Positions 56,819 through 64,000 of a stretch of DNA of 64,000 nt are shown piece after piece (positions within the stretch are counted from its first letter, which is position 1; each line of letters opens with the position of its first letter). The stretch covers positions 19,543,501 to 19,607,500 of the forward strand of contig JALMGJ010000012.1 in assembly GCA_023362775.1 (NCBI GenBank), given 5' to 3'. This DNA is from Charina bottae. Taxonomy: Eukaryota; Chordata; Lepidosauria; Squamata; Charinaidae. The notes under the pieces were generated by a model. That model was given only the letters and a program-made list of their open reading frames with translations, was not told the DNA's origin and searched no databases. The translations under genes were made by a program, and so were the position numbers.

Positions 56819-58190
56819 CCAGTCAAAGAGAATATTTGTAGCTCAGGGTTGAACTGTGGAGTCCTTGGTACTCTCTGAGCGTTGTTTTCTTGCAGACGTT
56901 TCATTGCCCGACTAGGCAACATCCTCAGTGCGAAAAGAGAGTGGTGTTTGCTCTCCCACGCATACAACCCAAAGTAGGGATCTGGTATGTAGATGACACC
57001 TTCGTCATAATAAAAAAGGAACAACTGTAGGAAACAAATGAAACCATCAATATCTTTGAAGGAATAAAATTCACAAGGGAAGAAGAAAACAACAACACGC
57101 TACCCTTCTTGGATACACTCATCAGTAGAGGAAATGATGGCAAGCTAGAAACACAAGTCTATCGGAAATCAACCCACACTAACCAAGTGTTCCACTACCA
57201 AAGCAATAACCCAACCTCCCACAAGAGGAGCTGTGTAAGAACACTATTCAGACGAGCACAAACGCACTGCAGCAACCCAGAACACCAGAAAAAGGAAACA
57301 GACCACTTACATAGCATCTTACAGCAAAATGGATACCCACACAACTTTATCAAAAAGTGCCTGATCACTCAACCCACCACAGCAAAACCAACAGAAGCTA
57401 TGAAAAGGATTACACTGCCATACATCAGAAACGTCTTGGAAACTACCAACAGACTGTTACAACCACACGGCATCACCGTAGCGCATAAACCAACCAATAC
57501 CTTTCAGAACATCTTAAGTAATCCAAAAGACCCAGTAGTTCAAGAAGAAAAAACAGGAGTCATCTACAACATACAGTGTAAGGACTGTAGAAGCCACTAT
57601 GTAGGACAGAAAGGCAGAAGACTAGCAGAGTGTATCCACGAACACTAGCAGTCAGAAGACATGATGAAAACTCCTTAATCTCACAACACATGGACAGACT
57701 CAACCATGTGTTCAATTGGGGGACTGTAAGCATCCTAGACCAAGCCAAATCCAAGAATGCTAGGGAATTCCTGGAAGCTTGGCACTCTGACAAGTCAGCC
57801 ATCAACAGGCACATAGAGATAAACAACATTTACATACCATTCAAAAGAGACAACAGAAAAGCCAAAAGACCAGAACACTGCCTCACCAGCAATCAACACC
57901 CAGATATGCAAAGATTAACACCAGGATTAACACCAGATGAACAATCAAACAGTACACTAGACCTTAATCAAGGAACTATTAACTCAGTCAATCAACCAAG
58001 CAGTAAACAACAGCCCAATCAAGGAACTCCTAAGGAGAGAACAACACCCCCACCAACACAAGCAGGGCAAACCACTGTATATAAACTGAGAGCAAACACC
58101 ATTCCCTTTTTGCACTGAGGATGTTGCCTAGTTGGGCAATGAAACGTCTGCAAGAAAACAACAAGGCTCAGAGAGCACCAAGGACTCCAC
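56819..58190 (+). mobile_element. Penelope-like element, 5'-truncated, with inverted ends
   Basis: About 105 bp of inverted terminal sequence (from gtggagtccttggtactc near 56855; its complement ends at 58190), with an extra 36 bp outside the left end. An exact 13-bp duplication attttattttttg lies at 56806-56818 and 58191-58203. The protein runs left to right from the catalytic part of the reverse transcriptase to the GIY-YIG domain. The configuration (inverted partial terminal repeat plus extension, 5' truncation) is typical of Penelope-like elements. A different family from the copies at 4574, 7251, 15779 and 31693. Confidence 0.9.
56975..58118 (+). pseudogene. Penelope-like protein fragment: reverse transcriptase end and GIY-YIG
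   Basis: The sequence starts near WYVDDTFVI, the reverse transcriptase motif with the catalytic YVDD. An in-frame TAG follows KKEQL (near 57028). Then LPFLDTLISR, YRKSTHTNQVFHYQSNN and SHKRSCVRTLFRRA (the thumb-like region) lead to the GIY-YIG domain [20 protein letters not shown] and [10 protein letters not shown]. There a stop and a frame change at about 57640 break the frame; it resumes as [17 protein letters not shown] dead copy. Confidence 0.88.
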
Positions 58191-59008
58191 ATTTTATTTT
58201 TTGGATTGGTAGAAAATATCAGAATCTTTAAAACCTGAGTTTTGGCAGCTGTGGAAAAAGGTTTAGTGATCATCTAAGGTAGTGGACTTGAACCTGAATG
58301 TTTCCAGATGTCCGGATAACTCAAAACTATACAGAGGTGAAGAAACTGAAGAAGAAACTGTAATATTTTACAGACTGTTCCCTTAAAATATATGGATGCT
58401 GCTGGGATTTCTAGCCCTTGTATCAAGGAGGAAATGGACATGGCTTCTCACCATTTATTTTCTATTTGTAAATCTCCAAGATGGATCTCTGAGCTTAGAG
58501 TCTTAAGCATCAATAAACTCACTGAAGGAAAAAAGGAGAATCCAAATTATTGATACATTTTGTTGTTATTATTAAACTCATTTCCAGGCTTCCATCAGAG
58601 GAAACACTGAGATGCCTTACTATAATAATAATGGAATTAAAAAGTGATCAGAGGAGACTACAATGGAAACACCAAAAACCCAGCAACAAAAATGCAGATC
58701 ATCAATTGTACAATCCCAAACCCCTTTTGAAAGGACTACATTTTCAGGGTCTTCCAAATGCAGTGATGGAATCCCAAATAAGCCTTTGCGTAGTTAAGGT
58801 GCCATAACTATTCCCACCAACTTGACTTTGGATGGTGGTGGTTGGAAGGAACAGGAAGCAGGGCTCATGTTAAGCTGAAGGCTTGGATATTCATTTGTAT
58901 TTTACTAAATCACATCTATATCCAGTTTTCTTCAACAATCTCAAGGTATTTTGATTCTCATAGCCTTCCTATGAGAAGGTAGGCAGAGAAGTAGTGATTG
59001 GTCTAGGC

Positions 59009-59317
59009 CAGCCTTTCTCAACCTTTTGACCCTGGAGGAACCCTTGAAATATTTTTCAAGCCTCCGGGAACCCCTGCACATTCAGGCTCAAATGTAGGCC
59101 AGAAGTTACAACATTATTATATTTGTTTCATGGGTAGACCTGTATATATGCATTAACAGTCTTCTTAACCTAAAAATAAAGAATGAAACTTACCTCTTTA
59201 ATGTGAAGTTGCCCGAATTTGAAATAATTTTTTAAATAAATTGTGATCTCCCAGGGAACCCCCAGTGACCTCTCCTGGAGTCCTAGGGTTCCACAGAACC
59301 CTGGTTGAGAAACCCTT
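59009..59317. mobile_element. Non-autonomous hAT, second copy of the 'ttgaccctggagg' family
   Basis: CAGCCTTTCTCAACC (59009) to ggttgagaaaccctt (59317), flanked by an exact 8-bp duplication gtctaggc (59001-59008, 59318-59325). Closely matches 22806-23110 over its whole length and in the same orientation. Confidence 0.88.
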
Positions 59318-60607
59318 GTCTAGGCTTATATAGCAAACTTTATGGCTGATTGGGATACAAATCTGACTATTTGCAATCTTTGGTCAATATTCAATATTAT
59401 CTCTAGTTAATTATTTTATTTTTTTTAGTGCATATTTGTACTTAATTTGTACTTCCCACATGAATGGAATACATATTGGAGTGGAAATACCCTGCTATGT
59501 TTTTATGATACAATTTGGAGGTTGTACCAAAGTATACAAAAAATTACAGATTTTACCCTACAATATGTGTAGAACTCAGTGAATATTCATTTAAATAATT
59601 ACAAAAACAGGTTGGGAGGAAATAAAAAGTGATAATATATGGACCTGCTACAGTCAGAAAATAGTCTGTTCTATCCATGCTGGTCTCCCGCTAAATTGCA
59701 AGGAAAATATGTGTGTGTGTGTGTGTATGGGAAATGCCTGCTTAAAATTGTAGAGCTGCAGACTAATCAGAATCAGCTGTTTTGTGCTACATGACCTTGA
59801 CTGATTTAGATTAAAGCAGCATTTTCTAAACGTGGTTGTAACATGTTTTCTCCTCTGTATAAAAATCCTACTGATCCTTTGCATGGATGTGGTAGATTGG
59901 CCCCTATGGCTCCCTTGAGCAGAGGATTCCTAAGTCTCCCCCCTCCCCAAATTTCTACTGCATTTTCCCACACTCGTGGGGAGATGTTATTCAGTATGCT
60001 GCTACCATCTACTTTAATGGGATGGAGGAGTAGAATCTAGTTCTTTCCTTGTTTACTCAGAAGGAGGAATTTTATATATATATATAAAAAAGGTTGAACT
60101 GAAGAGAGTCAAAAGAGAACTAAAGGAGAAAGGAACACAAAGAAGAATTGAACAACTAATTTGGAAGAGGGAGCTGGTTGGTCCCTAAGCCAGGATCACA
60201 CAGACACAAACAAAAGAAGATCCCAACAGCCCAGATCAGTCTATGAAGCAAAGTTAAATCTATTTCACAACTAGAAAAGTAATTTCACAGCTCCAATGAT
60301 TCCTAGCTAGTTGTGCAATTTTGAGGGTTCCAACCCAGATCTCCAAGGATTGGGGCTTGTTGCTTAGCTGGCTTTTAGCCCCACCCGGAGAAAAGTCCAC
60401 CTGAGAAGGGATTCTCCTGCTCTTGATTGGACCTTCAGAATTTGATTCCCCCCCCCCCCAGGCTCTTATGTTCAAGAGGTTAAATTGGGGTTTATAGTTG
60501 ATTTGCAACTGTTTTCTGTCTGCACTTTTTGTGATGAGGTGTCTCCCTCTTCCCTACATCCTGTCTGTGAAATGACACCATTAAAGTAGATGTCTTTCTT
60601 TCTTTAG

Positions 60608-60740
60608 CCGTGGTGACCAGATCCTGGAAGCAGATTCAGTCAGCTTGCGTCATGCAGCGCTGAGTGAAGCTTATGCCATCTTGAGTGAATGTGGTCCAGG
60701 CCCGGTTAGCCTTATTGTTAGCCGCCATCCTAACCCAAAG
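60608..60740 (+). CDS. PDZD2: PDZD2 exon: end of PDZ4
   Basis: It completes Ser and reads RGDQILEADSVSLRHAALSE then AYAILSECGPGPVSLIVSRH and PNPK, phase 0 before gtatgg (60741). Human is SRGDQILEVNSVNVRHAALS and RHPNPKVSEQ, so the next exon should begin VSEQ-like. The alpha-B helix starts with Ala/Ser instead of the usual His. Human has RHAALSK here too, so a non-class-I preference is inferred. Confidence 0.95.
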
Positions 60741-61264
60741 GTATGGAATAGAGTGGAATGTATTCAGTTATTTCTGCAGCTTTCCCCCCTGAGCTTTGTA
60801 CAATGGTTTTACATGTAAAAAAGTGTATTCTACAGAAGGAAACCGATGCATCTTTAGCTGAATTCCTGGTAGTTCCAGTTCACAAGCTTATTTCTGAGCA
60901 AGGTGCTTGATGACCCCAGTTTAAAAAATGGCAGTGTTGGTGTTACAGATCAGTGTACGATTCCCCAATCTGGTATACGCTTGAATGGATCAACCCCGTT
61001 AATACCCCGGTAGCATGGCCAAAACCCACGATGGCTGGAGTTGTGATAACTGACATCCAAGACATCTAGAAAACCTGGGTTACTGTATTTTAATTTGTTC
61101 CTCACAATCTAGCAATATAAGTGTTAGCTTTTTTCGGGCCCTAAACAGCCTGATCACTGTAAGATCTCAGGGAGTAACCATGTTGTTTTATACTTTTTAC
61201 TGTTTTTGCACTTCTTTGTTGTGTAAATAGTCTACACCACTCATTTTATGATTTATTCTGGGCC

Positions 61265-61425
61265 CCTAGGGCAGAAGCAGACAATCTACAGTATATGTCT
61301 TCCATATATGTCGGACTAAGACTCCCGCAGTCCATTGCTATTGGCCATACCGGTGAGGGTTTATGGAAATAGATGTTTAAAACATCTGGAGGACACCAGT
61401 TGTCTATCCTCTGTGTTAGGATGTA
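61265..61425. mobile_element. Decayed hAT ('actcccgcagtcc' type)
   Basis: 'gggcagaagcagacaatc' on the left and 'gttgtctatcctctg' on the right form weak inverted ends around 'gactaagactcccgcagtcc' and 'aaacatctggagg'. This is the layout of a common reptilian hAT whose half is also at 26678. No duplication found. Confidence 0.45.
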
Positions 61426-62181
61426 GCAAAGGGCCTTTTCTGTATTTGCACTTGTTTATGTTGTGGAGGTGGGGAAGCAAAAACAAGGCAGAGGTAATTA
61501 TTTCTTGTATATAACTTATGCTTATATTCTTATATAAAGTCTGACTGATAAGATTTCTCTGTGTCAAAAGTCATAGATTCTGCAGCCTGGTTCACACAAA
61601 ACTCTAAGCCGTCATGTATATGGGGCTTTCAAAAAAAAATGTATGAACCTGCCTATCATGGTTATTTACTGATTTGCTGATATTTGTATTCATTTTATAT
61701 TCTGTCGTTTTCCAAAGATTCCAGAAAACATCTGTGGCTTGTTCAGGTTCAGCAAAACTTGGTGAATTCAGTTGTAAAGCATCTAGTTTGTCTATTTACT
61801 CAGTATAAGGGGGAAAAAACACTCTCCACCCCTGTATTATTTACATGGCTCATTCTGCTCAAGGATTTGTATCCTTTGATGTCCTAGATATTTTTATAGC
61901 TAATCTACATTCCATCAGATAGAATGTTTTTGTTCCCAAATTACCTGGTATTCTTTTTTCTTTTTAAGTATTCCCAAAACCAATGCCACAGAATATATTT
62001 TTCTTTCTTCTTTGTTTTTTGGGTGAATGTGTCTCTGAAAGCTGATTTAGACTACTAAGTTTGCTTTGGAATGTGTGCAGTTCCTTCCAGTTAAAGGAGT
62101 GTGCCTTGAGTTTTGAGTTACCCTGGCGTCAAACAAGGACTGGTTTTACATATACAACCCTTTCCTTTGCGGTTGCCACCT

Positions 62182-62622
62182 TTAAATCCAAATGCCGCTG
62201 ATGGCTTCTTGGAGGTTAAAGTATCCCACATCCATTTTTTTAAATAGCTGGACAAGGAATTTTAACCTGTTGGTTCTGGTCCTGCCCTTTGGGGAAATAG
62301 ACACTAAATCCATTCTTTCCTCTCTGTGAAAACTTTCAGATATTTGAAGACTAGAGGGGTCTGCAAAGGGGCCGGGGTGGGGTGCAAGTGACAAAAGCGG
62401 TGTTGCGCCATTGTGATGCAAGCTCTTCCCCTTTTGTACATGCATTGTGATGTCATATTCACATACCACAAAGCACCAGATCCTGTGATTCCATCTGTTG
62501 AAGACTGCTATTGTATCTCCCTTTAATAATCTTTTCTGTGGATTATATACCCCCAGATTCTTTAGCTGTTCTTCATAGTCTTTATTTTTAAAGAATACAT
62601 GAATTCTATTACAGTTTTCCAA
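62182..62622 (-). mobile_element. CR1/L3-type LINE C-terminal remnant
   Basis: The minus frame reads KDYEEQLKNLGVYNPQKRLL KGD in two parts, then an inserted non-coding-like stretch (about 62350-62490), then RTNRLKFLVQLFKKMDVGYF. The first resembles the YEERLxxLGLFSLEKRRLRGDLI block and the second the end of CR1 ORF2. Old. Confidence 0.6.
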
Positions 62623-63748
62623 AGTTCCATATGATGCAAATGTGTTTGTGCTTATCTAGTGGGGATTTACTTCCTCTCCTTCCCCCCTCCTTCCCCCTCA
62701 AGGCCCCAGATCTACTAACTCCCTAGAGAAGTTCTGGGGAGGGAAAGGGCAAAGGGGCTGCAGGAGGAAGATCCATCAGCGGCATCTGTTTCACTGGCAA
62801 TCTTTGTGCATCTAGGAGACACAAAAGAAAAATCAGACCCGTGATGGTTTCTGGGAGATTGTTGGGGGAGTTGCATGGAGTGATATTTCGATGTTGGGGG
62901 AGCTAAGGCAAAATAAGTGCATTATATTTAGGAGAGGTTCAACACACTACATTTAAATTTTTACATGTAAAAAGATGTAAATACTGTACTGCTAAAACTT
63001 GGAGTTTTGATGCAACCTCATCTGTGCAAATTTAGAAAACGGCAGAGGGGTGAAAGAACTTAACTGGTACACAGCACAGGTTGTCCATCAGTACTCTAGT
63101 GGATGCCATAATTAGATCCAACCCTCAGAAAATGTAGAAAATAACAACAAAACAAAGGCCATTGATTAATTTGCTTATGTGCCATCAAGTTGGTGTCTAC
63201 GCTTAGCAACCACATAGAGACATTCTTTAGGTCTACCAGTGGTGCATCCATCGCTGCTATAACTGAAAAACAAAGACCATACAATTAATAACATCAAATG
63301 AGTAAATGGTTTACAAAACTAATTGTTCTCAGAGCTGCTACAGTACGTGTTTGAAGAAGCCCAAGCCAAGATGTTCTTTGGTGGCTTCCATTTTTGTCAT
63401 CTAGTTCAGAGAGATTCTTTTGGCTCCTGATGCCACTCCATGTGGTGCTAGACCCCTTTTAATTTCCTGCATGGCCACAAAGCAAACCTAGATCAGGGCG
63501 CTGGAAAAAAATTAAAAAGGTGGCTGAAATCAACCCCCTTGGTTACTGCTTGGGTTGACAGGTCAGAAAAAGAACTTGAGAACAGCGACACCCTGCTAGA
63601 TGCCTGAAAATGCCAAGTATCTCAAACAATATTTTTGTTATCTGATATTTAGCAATAAGTGTTAGCTTTATGTTAATTTGCAATTCATCTACTTCCTTTG
63701 GGATTTGATAAAGCCACTTACTTACTGAGATATTGGATAATAGACATG

Positions 63749-63770
63749 TTTGTGTGTGTGTGTGTGTGCA
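63749..63770. repeat. (GT)n microsatellite at a SINE end
   Basis: About ten gt units abutting the 3' end of the antisense Sauria SINE, the position of its simple-repeat tail. Confidence 0.9.
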
Positions 63771-63985
63771 CACGCCTTTAAGTCAGTGTTGACTCCTGAA
63801 CAAGTCCCTGCAGTTTTCTTGGCAAGATTTCAGAAGTGGTTTGCCATTGCCTCCTTCCTAGGGCTAAGAGAGAGTGACTGGCTCAAGGTCACCTAGCTAG
63901 TTTTGTGCCCAAGGTGGGACTAGAACTCACTGTCTCCTGGTTTCTAGTCTGATGCCTTAACCACTACCCCAAACTGGCTCTCTTA
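63771..63985 (-). mobile_element. Sauria-type SINE, antisense
   Basis: The complement of the full consensus: agtcagtgttgactcctg, gcagttttcttggcaag, ttgccattgcctccttcc, aaggtcacctagctag, gactagaactcactg (B-box), ttaaccactaccccaaactg (head). Confidence 0.88.
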
Positions 63986-64000
63986 AAACAATATAATTTT

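Larger units (their letters stand above)
55008..60607 (+). other. PDZD2: PDZD2 intron, 5.6 kb
   Basis: It contains a microsatellite, a possible LTR piece, a complete hAT, a Penelope-like element and another hAT. Nothing recognisable in 55215-55840, 55955-56220, 58210-59000 and 59330-60600, apart from a (gt)n near 59710, a tatata palindrome near 60072 and a C run near 60450. The acceptor is tgtctttctttctttag. Confidence 0.78.
60741..64000 (+). other. PDZD2: Intron after the PDZ4 exon (partial)
   Basis: Intron running off the end of the window. It contains a small hAT relic, a CR1-type LINE remnant and a Sauria SINE; 60745-61260, 61430-62175 and 62650-63745 show nothing recognisable. No further PDZD2 exon was found. 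Confidence 0.75.

Overview
The window is a stretch of vertebrate nuclear genome, almost certainly from a squamate reptile. The evidence is a split protein-coding gene with GT-AG introns, plus repeat families typical of lizards and snakes: Sauria-type tRNA SINEs, a second tRNA-derived SINE of the 'ACA-like' type, L2/CR1-group LINEs, a Bov-B (RTE) 3' end, Penelope-like elements with GIY-YIG endonuclease, and many small hAT transposons. The species cannot be fixed from the sequence alone.

One host gene is present: PDZD2 (PDZ domain-containing 2) on the + strand. Twelve consecutive internal coding exons were reconstructed by hand between 2466 and 60740. All have AG/GT borders, their phases join without a break, and together they give about 641 codons. 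They encode the end of PDZ1, a basic/acidic linker, complete PDZ2, an acidic linker with a KHSLPQ motif, complete PDZ3, a Ser/Thr/Pro-rich linker and complete PDZ4. The 5' exons (start codon, most of PDZ1) and the 3' exons (long disordered region, PDZ5 and PDZ6) lie outside the window. No promoter, UTR or second gene was found.

The rest is intron, and transposable elements fill much of it. The 20.8-kb intron 2893-23662 holds an antisense 5'-truncated L1 with an unbroken 1081-codon ORF2 fragment and a 15-bp target-site duplication, three Penelope-like copies, hAT elements, and a LINE interrupted by a hAT that is itself interrupted by a retroposon. The 14.7-kb intron 29526-44268 holds hAT hairpins, LINE 3' ends, a dimeric SINE and a hAT carrying a CCAAT/GC-box array. 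The smaller introns around the PDZ3 exons carry L2/CR1 copies in opposite orientation, SINEs and a Bov-B end. The 5.6-kb intron 55008-60607 holds a full hAT, a Penelope-like element with inverted ends and a 13-bp duplication, and another hAT.

No previously undescribed gene system is supported. The observations most worth checking are the young L1, the inverted LINE pair around the 74-nt PDZ3 exon, the hAT families that carry internal minisatellites or NF-Y/Sp1-like arrays, and the near-perfect hairpin at 33428-33607.
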